64,000 nucleotides of DNA, taken from assembly GCA_034509425.1 (NCBI GenBank), contig JAVTVJ010000130.1:1481501-1545500 (forward strand), given 5' to 3'. This document shows positions 55,601 through 64,000 of the stretch, in pieces. The notes below the pieces were generated by a model. It saw nothing but the letters and a program-made list of their open reading frames with translations, was not told the DNA's origin and made no database searches. Position numbers and translations under genes: made by a program. The stretch's first letter is position 1. The number at the start of each line of letters is the position of its first letter. Source of the DNA: Eopsaltria australis. Taxonomy: Eukaryota; Chordata; Aves; Passeriformes; Petroicidae.

Positions 55601-58600
55601 TAAACAAGAATTAGTTAGGAAAATCGTGGTTTGTGTCAGCATTAACACAAAGTAATTTTGGCAGTTATCTTTACATATTACCGCATAGTGGATTATTTGG
55701 GCAGTTTTCAGAAAGATCTGTTATTTTGTTGAACATCTACACTGAACACTAAATTTAAGCTCATAGCTTTATTTTTTCTCCAAAGAAGTTGAGTAGAGGT
55801 TCAGGTTTGGTTGAAAGTAACTGAGTGCTTAGTGTTGAGATGAGAATCCAAAATTAGTAGACAGTATCTTTTATTAAAAAGGAAACATTTCCTCAAAAAA
55901 AATTCCAAAACCATGAAATGTTTCAAAAATATTAAACATTAATTGGTGTGCAGTGGTAGGTTTTAATTATTAATAATTCTTTACATGAGGCCAAATGCGT
56001 AAGGTGACAGGAAACTGTAGATTGTAATATCTAGAAATTAAAAACAAGTCCCAGTAATGATGCTGAAGGGGTTCTAAAGTGTTACATTTTGGGATGGACT
56101 TGTGAACACATTTCAAGGTGTGCAAGAACAAGGAATTACAAACACACTTAGCAAAAGAGAGCTGGCTCGTTGTGGTGGTGAGTAGGATCAGTTTTCATCT
56201 GGGGGAAGGGAAGAATCTGAAAATATTTCGGTTGAAACCAAAGTGTTTTAAAAAGACATAATAAAACTGATGCTATGATAACGATTTCCTTTTGAAAGCC
56301 TCTCTGTCCTGTTGCCAGGGCCGATGCACATTAATGGCAGCAAACAGTGACACCAGGTTCATTCCAGGGCCAGTGCTGTGCTTGCCCTGGCTCCTTCTGT
56401 TCCTGTCCCTGCTGCAGAGCTTTGTGATGATGCTTTGGGTTACTGGTTAGTTAACCTGTAGCCTGACTGCATCCCACCCGTCCTGATCCTCCCAGTTCCT
56501 TTGTCAGTGCAGGTTTTGGGGCTTTTGTCCCTCTCAGTGCAGCAGGTTAAGCATTAATCTTTGCACAGTCCTGGAAGTGGGGGTAGGAACTGTAAAAGCA
56601 GTTATTTCATTTGATTGCTCCGTACCTGGTTTGTGTTTCACTGGGGTGTGGGGGGAGGGTTGTGTGTTTGCTGGCACGTTTCCATGGCCAGGCTATGTGT
56701 TTCATCAGTTTCCAATGCTATTTTTAGTGTATTTTCAGTTGGTAGATATGCTGACTTGGCACTTTGCTCCATTTAAAGAAGTCTTCAAGAATGTTCTTTC
56801 ACTGTGCTCTGACTTTTCTAATAAAGAAATCCTGGACATGTTATCTGTGCATTGTAATACTTCCTTCTTTCAGGACTTTTACTATAACTGATACAGAATT
56901 GCTGTTTAAAAAGTGCTTCAGTTCAAGTAATTTTCTCCACTGGAATGTCAATACCTTTTTCATTGGTAGGCATTTCACTCTTAGTTTTGCAGGTTGATGG
57001 GGGGAAGCAGGGGGGTTGAATGTTCTGTTGAGTTTTCTTTGGGGCTTTTTTTGGTCTTGTTATTTCCACCTTGGTTTTCTAACAATTTGCAGCTGAAGGA
57101 ACCTAAGGATGTACGTGCTCTGGGAGCTTTGGTGCCATGATATTTATGGCTGACTCAAAGAATGCATTTATTTGTAACATACTGATAGGATTGTGGGTGC
57201 AGCCACACGTATGAATTTTCTGGTGTCTTGCTACAAGCTTTTCTTAGAGGTGAAAAAGAGGTAGCCCTGTGGAGATAGTCTGATTTACTCACTGGAGGAG
57301 ATTTTTTGTATGAAAGATCTTGTTGATAAAGAAGATTTATGTGTTATTGTTTGGCCAGTTGAATTAGGGCTCATGTCATGCCTTCCAAATTAATAGCATA
57401 AGGGTTTTTTTACAGTTAAGAATAAAAGTTGTTGATCTGTACTCAACTGCCCTGGCCACAAAGAAATGGAAGGTGTTTTTTATCATAAATGAAAGATAAA
57501 TCTGCTCAAGTGTTCCGTGGGTTATGAAACATTTGTGGAATGTCTATCTGTCCATGCAGTGTGATACATTTATGTACATATATATTTATGTACACGTTGA
57601 CTGTTTTCAATTAAATCTTTGAGGAAGAAACAAAATGAAGCATGAGAAACTAAGCATCACTCAAGTCAAAGAGTATTGTTAAACTTTTCAGAAAGCACTT
57701 CCCTATGGACTGATATTTTTATTGCACAGGGCCAGTGCAGTTTCTCCTCCTGCTATGGATTTCCTTGCTTAATTGCAGTCTCCTGGGCTGCTACATGAAG
57801 GGAATGGTCTTTAGGAGGTGGGAGGGTCCATTCTGACAGCAGCTGAGAACTTAACGCAGTGTTTTGGACTGTTAGATGCCTTCCTCTGTGTTCATGGCTC
57901 TTGTTCTTTGTTTGCTTTAGCTCAAGCCTGGGAGAACATGATGAGTGCCTCAAGCCAGAGCCCTAACCCTAACAATCCCGCTGAATACTGTTCTACTATC
58001 CCTCCTTTGCAGCAGGCTCAGGCCTCGGGCGCCCTGAGCTCTCCGCCTCCCACTGTCATGGTACCTGTGGGAGTTCTAAAGCATCCTGGAGCAGAAGGTA
58101 AGAGCACTGCCTTTTTCTTTCAGTTTACCTGTAGTAAGAATTTGGAAAGAGTATCTGCACTTCATCCATTCCAAATAATGGCTAATGCCAGTTGTGCCAT
58201 TCCTGCCCTCAGCAGGGACGTCAGGTTTTTCAGGACATGTAAACTGTTCTGACTGGTTGTGTCTGTACATGATGCTGCCATAGAAAATGCACTAGGTGAT
58301 GTCTTAAGTTCCTTCCAATCCACATTTTTATATTTATTTTTTCCATGTTGCTGTTTCATTCTCAGATTTTCCAATGTCCTAGCCAGTGTTGCTGCGAGAT
58401 GTTAAATGCTGTTTTTTATGTTCTCCCCAGTGGCTCAGCCTAGAGAACAAAGGCGTGTTTGGTTTGCTGATGGGATTTTACCCAATGGAGAAGTTGCTGA
58501 TGCAGCAAAGCTGACAGTGGCTGGGACAACTTCCACAGGAACCTTAGCAGTGTCTCATGATCCATCAAAGCCCATGGCCAACAACACTTTATCAGCAGAA

Positions 58601-61600
58601 GTAAGGGAGTGTGTGGCGCTCAAAATCCTGTGTTTGCCTTGGTTGTGAGTGGTGTGTGAGTTGCTGTGGTGACTGCAGTAAGACTGATGTAGGAAATCTG
58701 CTCAGGCTTGTCTTAGCATGTTGCATAGCAAGTGTTGTCCTTATTTGAATGTTTGCAGAGTCCTGAAACAACCATATCTTTTTAAATGAAATTAAGATTT
58801 TGAGACAGAGCACTAAAAATGTTTGTTGTCTGTGTGGCTTCCTACTGTTTGGCTGTACAGCTGGTGTGTGAAGGATATTTGTGTAACACATGCTTTAAAA
58901 AAGGTGAGTCGTGGTCAGTAAGGAGTTTGAAACAATAAGATTATCATAGTGTGGATCAGAAGAATACTCTCTCACAAAATTATGTATGCAGGAAAGTGCA
59001 GATAAAATCTAATGATGTTAAGTCCACTATACCCTGTGTAAGTGGAATTGAGACTCTGCAAAAAGTTGATGGGTGTAGGTGCCTTAAGGTTTTGTGAAGA
59101 AATTGGTATGTGTGATGTTAGAGAAGGGAGGTGCAGTCTCTAAGCAGATTTTCTAGCAAGGAGTCATCAAATGATCATTTATTTTTACAGAGCCAAATTA
59201 CTTGGTGCTTCTATTTCTCCAGCAGACACAGACTCCTTCACCTACATCTATAATAATTTAGCCAGCCAGCTCTTAGATTTTTATCATTATTACTGTGTTA
59301 ATGTTATCCTTCCTTGTTGTTTGCTTCTTGTAGACTGATAATGCCTCTGTATTCTCGGGAAATATAACTCAGGTTGGCAGTCCTGTTGGCAGTGCAATGA
59401 ATCTGATTCCTGAAGATGGTCTTCCTCCAATTCTCATCTCCACTGGAGTGAAAGGAGGTGAGGGTGTAATTTGGCAGCCACCTTTTATGCTTACCAGATG
59501 CAATAACCTAATGGCTTCTGTGTTTGTTTTAAAAATAAGATGCTGGCAGTGTGCTGAGCATTTGAAGGAATTCTCAGTAAGCACTCGTGGGTAAATGCTG
59601 GGCCACTCCTTTGCACAATTGGTCCCGATTTGCATCCAGGAAAAGCCCCACCTTGCAATGAAATTCCTGTAACAAGTAAAACATGAAGCAAAAAATTAAC
59701 TGCAGTCCAGAAACATGTGCTAATTTCTTCACTAATCGGACTGTGGGGAACGTTTCACACAGAGATAGGTTTTAATTAGCCTTATGAATATTCATGCTTC
59801 CCTTCTCTGAAATTCTGTTGGAACATGGGCTCTGTCTGAGGCATCCCCAAGCAATGTATTCTACAACACTATTGCACATCTTGGCCCACAGTACAGCTTT
59901 TAGTCATTGTGATGTCCCCTTACAGAGGATCCAAATGCAGGAGGCTTCAGAAAATTAAAAACTAATTTTTAAGAGATTAGAAAATGGGTATTTGTTTATG
60001 TGAAATTGCTTTCCACAGTCTGATTCATGACATCCTTTAATACATTCCTGGAATGAACTTATTTTCTCTTCTTTGGTTGTTGTATTCCTATTAGATGTTC
60101 TGCTGACATAGTGCATTTCTAATGTTAAGCTGGAAGTAACCTTTTATTTCAGGATAGTGTCAAAAGCAAAATGTGAGCAGCATTTAATTTCAAAACGGAG
60201 CTGTTCCATCCTGTTTTAGGTGTTCATGGCAGTCCAGGACTGATGCCCTTCTTCCTTTCTGTGATTTAAGTAACAGTTCTTAACTTCTTTGTCATTTGGG
60301 ATTTTAGTTGACATTTTGACACATTTCTCAATTTGATTTCAATTTTCTCCTCTAGTTGATACTGAAAAATAGTTATTTTTCTGAAACAAGCTGCACCTTT
60401 CTGAAGAGGCTATCTCATAAATTCTGTTGAAGTTTGAAAATGCCAGCCTAGGAAACAATCAATCAAACCAGCAGTACTTAAATAAGTGTTTGTCTGAAAG
60501 GTCAAAACAATAAAAAGAATTAGAATTGGGGTTGTAATGTAGAGTCTGTACCAGTAATTTATGGATTTCATTGTGTTTGTTTCTTTTGTAGACTATGCTG
60601 TGGAAGAGAGACCTTCTCAGATCTCTGTCATGCAGCAGCTGGAGGATGGTGGCCCTGACCCTCTAGTATTTGTTTTAAATGCTAATTTGCTGTCCATGGT
60701 AAAAATAGTAAATTGTAAGTGTTTATTATTTAATGAGTCCTAGTCTATGAGAGGAGAAATGTTATTAGATTATTAGGAGGAACAGCAGCATTTTTATTTA
60801 GTAGAATAGTCTCTGAAAACGTGTACAGGTTGAAAACTTTGTACTGAGCCATATTAAGGTAAATAGCAAAAGCCCTTTTCTGGTCATTTAGGTATCAGTA
60901 CAGATAATTTTATGTAGAAAATATAAACTGGACTGATAGAGCCTCCAGTCTCAGGTTTGGAGATCAATGTCTCCTGTAGAGCTTGGTAGGGCAGGGTATT
61001 TTATCACCCATTGTCCTTTAGTTGCTTCACTTATTCCCCTGTCGTCCCATTCTGGAAAAAGCAGATGGGATCCCATAACAGTGCAGAGGTTCCACTCCCC
61101 TGTGCACCTCTTCTGTCCCTTCTGTCCTGTGCCTGTGTATGCCTGTGCTCAGGGAGGAGTGGCTTCTCATGCCAATTCCTCAGCTGATCTCTGCTGGATA
61201 GAAACATGATGGAGAAATTGGGAAGGACAGTTTTGTATTAATGAATTGTTTATAAGCCTTTCAGCATCTCTTAGATTGCAGAACAATGTTTTACATATGT
61301 ATAAAAAGGTAATATATAATAGACACAGGTTTTGTTTCAATAACTCAGTATTCTCAAGAAATGAAGCTCAATGTGTCATTACTGACATTCCTGTGGAGCA
61401 GAACAGCACAGTGAGGTCTCATGAAGACACCTGACATCCAGCTCTCCATATTAACAGAGTTATCACTGTTGGAAACTGTTTTAGCTGTCAGGATCATGGT
61501 ACACACAGCCAACAGCCTGGCCTGTTCCCAGGCTCCTTCATTCACATTTAAATCCTGTCCTTTCATTTGAATACAGAAACTGCTAAAAGTCTGCTCCGTG

Positions 61601-62014
61601 GTGTTAATCCCAAGATCTGACTGGGAGCTGTAATACTCTGGCTCTTCCTGAGCTGTAAACTGGGAATTATTGAGCTGCTCTTGTTTTGGATGTGCTTGGT
61701 CTCACGGTAACAGATGTAGGACGTAATTTGTCTGTGTGACAGATAACACAACAATACATGCTGTAAAACTGATCCTTGCAAGAGCTCTCTCCCTGCAGTG
61801 AAATTTGGGCACCCTTCTTGCAATTCTGCTCTGCTGATGCATGTTTCCATCTGTGCAGATGTGAACAGGAAGTGCTGGTGTTTCACCACGAAGGGCATGC
61901 ACGCAGTGGGGCAGTCAGAGATTGTCATTCTCCTGCAGTGTTTGCCTGATGAGAAATGTTTGCCTAAGGATATCTTTAACCATTTTGTGCAACTTTACCG
62001 GGATGCCTTAGCAG
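46627..62014 (+). CDS. ZFYVE9: ZFYVE9 (SARA), Smad anchor for receptor activation; eight coding exons, C-terminus outside the window
   Basis: Spliced CDS: 46627-46696, 47469-49531, 54233-54332, 57921-58097, 58431-58600, 59334-59457, 60592-60714, 61859-62014 (994 complete codons plus one base). All junctions are GT-AG and frame-consistent. The product starts [20 protein letters not shown] as in vertebrate SARA. In order: a long polar disordered region (residues 24-670); a FYVE finger (about 675-744) with the [13 protein letters not shown] and ARVC motifs that bind PI3P; the Smad-binding domain (about 745-804, [18 protein letters not shown]); the RVWF motif (812-815) for protein phosphatase 1; and the start of the SARA C-terminal domain (from about 935). 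The protein is an early-endosome scaffold presenting SMAD2/SMAD3 to activated TGF-beta receptor. Human SARA has 1,425 residues, so about 430 remain to be encoded beyond 64,000. No defect is seen. Confidence 0.97.
46697..47468 (+). other. ZFYVE9: ZFYVE9 intron
   Basis: A 772-base GT-AG intron, AT-rich, nothing recognised. Confidence 0.9.
47469..49531 (+). CDS. ZFYVE9: ZFYVE9 large coding exon, residues 24-711
   Basis: A 2,063-base exon (acceptor CCCTTTTTCAG, donor GTAAGTTC at 49,532). It encodes the Ser/Glu-rich N-terminal region, conserved blocks such as [20 protein letters not shown] and [13 protein letters not shown], and the first half of the FYVE finger through [10 protein letters not shown]. 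The open frame continues by chance into the intron to 49,696; that extension is not coding because the next exon resumes the FYVE finger. Confidence 0.96.
51096..51290 (-). repeat. Probable ancient MIR/CORE-SINE-like relic
   Basis: AATAATACTTAGCACTTACT then AATTGCTTTACAACCCTTAA resembles the 'taatacttagcacttatatagcgctttacaa' core segment. Further on, AAATCCCAGTTCTCAGCTGT resembles the 'aacccaggtctcctgactcc' head end. The middle is strongly diverged. Confidence 0.4.
53531..53772 (-). mobile_element. CR1 LINE, 5'-truncated 3' end
   Basis: On + it begins with CAGAATCACAGAATTATTTA and GATTGGAAGGAACCTC, the reverse complement of the avian CR1 3' terminus with its ATTCTGTGATTCTG-type tail. It then runs into the reverse complement of the ORF2 C-terminal segment (a 'FSTKG...[10 protein letters not shown]' type sequence, near 53,680-53,740). 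About 240 bases are kept, the usual severe 5' truncation. It lies antisense within a ZFYVE9 intron, 460 bases before the next exon, and is better preserved than the relic at 22,600-24,060. Confidence 0.9.
54233..54332 (+). CDS. ZFYVE9: ZFYVE9 coding exon, second half of the FYVE finger
   Basis: The acceptor CTGTGTTGCAG ends at 54,232 and the donor GTGAGTGG starts at 54,333. Residues 712-744 ([29 protein letters not shown]) supply the remaining zinc-binding cysteines. Confidence 0.96.
54333..57920 (+). other. ZFYVE9: ZFYVE9 intron
   Basis: A 3.6-kb GT-AG intron; no repeat family or gene recognised. Confidence 0.9.
57921..58097 (+). CDS. ZFYVE9: ZFYVE9 coding exon, Smad-binding domain
   Basis: The acceptor TTTGCTTTAG ends at 57,920 and the donor GTAAGA starts at 58,098. 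It encodes [15 protein letters not shown] through [12 protein letters not shown], the proline-rich segment known to wrap around the SMAD2/3 MH2 domain. Phase 1 at both ends. Confidence 0.96.
58098..58430 (+). other. ZFYVE9: ZFYVE9 intron
   Basis: A 333-base GT-AG intron; nothing recognised. Confidence 0.9.
58431..58600 (+). CDS. ZFYVE9: ZFYVE9 coding exon with PP1-binding RVWF motif
   Basis: The acceptor TTCTCCCCAG ends at 58,430 and the donor GTAAGG starts at 58,601. It encodes [20 protein letters not shown] and onward to LSAE. RVWF fits the RVxF consensus for the protein phosphatase 1 catalytic subunit, a known SARA partner. Confidence 0.95.
58601..59333 (+). other. ZFYVE9: ZFYVE9 intron
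   Basis: A 733-base GT-AG intron; nothing recognised. Confidence 0.9.
59334..59457 (+). CDS. ZFYVE9: ZFYVE9 coding exon, residues 861-902
   Basis: The acceptor TTGCTTCTTGTAG ends at 59,333 and the donor GTGAGG starts at 59,458. It encodes [20 protein letters not shown] and then [20 protein letters not shown]. Confidence 0.95.
59458..60591 (+). other. ZFYVE9: ZFYVE9 intron
   Basis: A 1,134-base GT-AG intron; nothing recognised. Confidence 0.9.
60592..60714 (+). CDS. ZFYVE9: ZFYVE9 coding exon, residues 902-943
   Basis: The acceptor TTTCTTTTGTAG ends at 60,591 and the donor GTAAGTG starts at 60,715. It encodes [20 protein letters not shown], then [20 protein letters not shown], leading into the SARA C-terminal domain. 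Confidence 0.95.
60715..61858 (+). other. ZFYVE9: ZFYVE9 intron
   Basis: A 1,144-base GT-AG intron; nothing recognised. Confidence 0.9.
61859..62014 (+). CDS. ZFYVE9: ZFYVE9 coding exon, residues 943-995 (last in window)
   Basis: The acceptor CCATCTGTGCAG ends at 61,858 and the donor GTAAGAG starts at 62,015. It encodes [20 protein letters not shown] through YRDALAG, part of the conserved SARA C-terminal domain. It ends one base into a glycine codon. Confidence 0.96.
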
Positions 62015-64000
62015 GTAAGAGTGCTCTCTGTTAAAAATGCTTGTAATAGATGATCACACAGGGTCATTTTTGTCACAGCAAATGGCTCTTTTTGTGTAAA
62101 AGAATATAAAAAGAGAATAAGGATCAAAGGTGATTGTTGGTTGTTAGTATCCAGTGTTCTAGTCATCTCACCAAATAAAATGCTGGTAACCTTGGGAGCT
62201 GCTCCAAAGCTTTCCAGCCAGAAAGAAAATTTTGAGAATTTTGGCATATAGTATGTTCAATATCTCCTGACCAGGTAGTTCAGAAGTTTGATTCTGATGT
62301 TAACCCGTGTCTATCCCCACATTTTGGAGATCCTATCTATATTTTAAAATAATATATGTATATGTGTGCCCAGAATGAAGTGTAGAGCATTTTTAGAAAT
62401 TATCCATGGATTTTGAATTTTGTATCTCAATTGCAAGATTTTTATATATACCAGTGCACATTTTACAGTTGCTAAGTAAATAGGCTTCCACTTCTAGGTA
62501 TTATTGTTGGACCTTAGAATTCAAAAATCCTTGCATAAGGAAAAATGCAAGTATTTGGTTCATGGATCAGAAAATAAAGCTTGTTTTCCGAAGGCGAAAT
62601 TGGATCACATTAAGGTTATATGCTGAAAATACAAGAGGTTCTGCTTATCATTCGTAATGCCTTTGGAGTGACTGAATCCAGTACTTTAATAAAATAATGA
62701 AAGATATTTGTTTCCTAAAATATCTTTATACAACAAAGGTCAGCTTGTCCAGAGAGGCTGGCAGGTTCACAAGGTATTATTATCACATGTCATAATGGAT
62801 CTTGTGTGCATGGCAAACAACTACCCTTCTAAACCTCAATTCATTTGCAATTCTTTGTCTTATAATGATGTTATTCAGGGGGAGATAGATGTGAAAAATG
62901 GCAAGCATGTGTATATAAATGTGTATATATGTATATTGCAGATATAAATCCAGCTTGGTGTGTATATTGCTATGAAGTTCTGTATAATTACACTACAGAA
63001 ATACATAATTTATAACTCCTACATAATGTATTTGGGATTCTTTTTTTAGTACTGTAGTGGTAGTAATTTGATATCCTACAATTCCACTGGTGCAAAGAGC
63101 TGCTTATTATTGTACAATTCTTAATCAGAAACCAAATGTCACTGTTGAAGAATTCCACTGTGTGTTTTCTTGCAGTAGGATCTGCTGTGTGTTGTGTTTC
63201 AGACAAGAAGGATGAGTAGACAGACACCTTCAGTTAGTGTATAATGCTTGCAGGTTTTGTTGATAGAGCACCTTGATAAATTCCCAAAGCACTTTGGAAT
63301 GCTCTCTCGATATCCATCCTTTTTTTCTTTCCAAGGCACACATTGTTTGAGAGGCAGAAGGATCTGTTAGCATCTTTGTAACTCTGGCTGCTTCAAGCAT
63401 CATTCAGGCAGAGAGGAGGTGATGCTGTAGGGGTTTCAGTTTGGTGTCTGTAATCCCTTGCAAGTGGTTAGCAGTTCTGCTCTTGTAGGTGGAGCCATGC
63501 TTTCCAAGCTGTTCATTTCAGAGGTGCTGCACCTCTCCTGGCAATGAGATGATGGACATTTAGAGCAAACAAGAATTCCCAGTAGAATTTAGAGACTATT
63601 TAAAAGCCTGCCTCACCATTTCATTTTCCATTATATAATACTTTGGCTTAAATTTATTCTGTATCAGGAAACTAAAATAAATTCTCTGGATGTTTTTTAT
63701 TTATTTCCTTTAGTATAAGTTTTCTTAAAAACAGTAATAAAATAAAAAGGCACATACAGTACTTTTCATTGGAATGGAAACAAGGATTACTTTCAGGGAT
63801 GTTGATTTTTCTTTGAAGTGACTTTAGGTTTCTTGGGTTTGTTTTTTGTTTGTGAAAAACACAGCATCCCCTTTTGTTTGTTTGATTAAAGTCCAGTGCA
63901 TAGCAAATTATTTCTTCATGAGTCACATGAACTTAGGAGTTTGAATTCTCTGCTCAAGCCTAGAAGCACAAACTTTTATGTACCCATGCCTCTTCCCAGA
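62015..64000 (+). other. ZFYVE9: ZFYVE9 intron, cut by the window end
   Basis: It begins with donor GTAAGAG. I looked for the next conserved coding block of SARA (starting with a NVVSN-like sequence) and did not find it, so the intron runs beyond 64,000. The sequence is AT-rich with no clear repeat. Confidence 0.8.

Noticed and set aside
63250..63360. A fourth MIR-like relic (CCCAAAGCACTTTGGAATG)
   Set aside because: Only one short segment resembles the family and the expected following segments are absent.

Overview
The window is vertebrate nuclear DNA, almost certainly from a bird. It carries two spliced genes on the + strand with GT-AG introns, one CpG-island promoter and few repeats. The recognisable repeats are CR1-lineage LINE pieces and very old MIR/CORE-SINE-like relics, the repeat mix expected of an avian genome. 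The species cannot be read from the sequence. The gene pair BTF3L4 then ZFYVE9, in the same orientation, is also the order known in human 1p32.3, so this is a conserved syntenic block.

Layout. 1-7,530: BTF3L4, entered within its first intron. All five coding exons are present (440-493, 1340-1453, 3557-3758, 4980-5039, 5909-5955) and join without frame conflict into a 158-residue protein; the 3' UTR probably ends near 7,530. 7,530-25,560: intergenic, with no gene I can support. It holds a decayed CR1-type reverse-transcriptase relic (about 22,600-24,060, minus strand) containing an exact 35-bp tandem duplication, a MIR-like SINE relic near 19,800-20,010, a good CTCF-like site at 21,411, and a small GATA-motif cluster near 12,970. 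25,590-27,520: CpG island and probable ZFYVE9 promoter, with a putative non-coding first exon ending at 26,898. 26,899-64,000: ZFYVE9 (SARA). After a putative 5' UTR exon (41,888-41,992), eight coding exons run from the ATG at 46,627 to 62,014. They encode 994 complete codons covering the N-terminal disordered region, FYVE finger, Smad-binding domain, PP1-binding RVxF motif and the start of the SARA C-terminal domain. The remaining C-terminal exons lie beyond the window.

The two genes are not known to act together. BTF3L4 is a paralogue of the ribosome-associated NAC beta subunit. ZFYVE9 is an early-endosome scaffold that presents SMAD2/3 to the TGF-beta receptor. I found no new gene system. 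The most interesting points are a candidate 42-codon upstream ORF that would cross the first ZFYVE9 splice junction, the CTCF-like site between the genes, and the old transposon relics.
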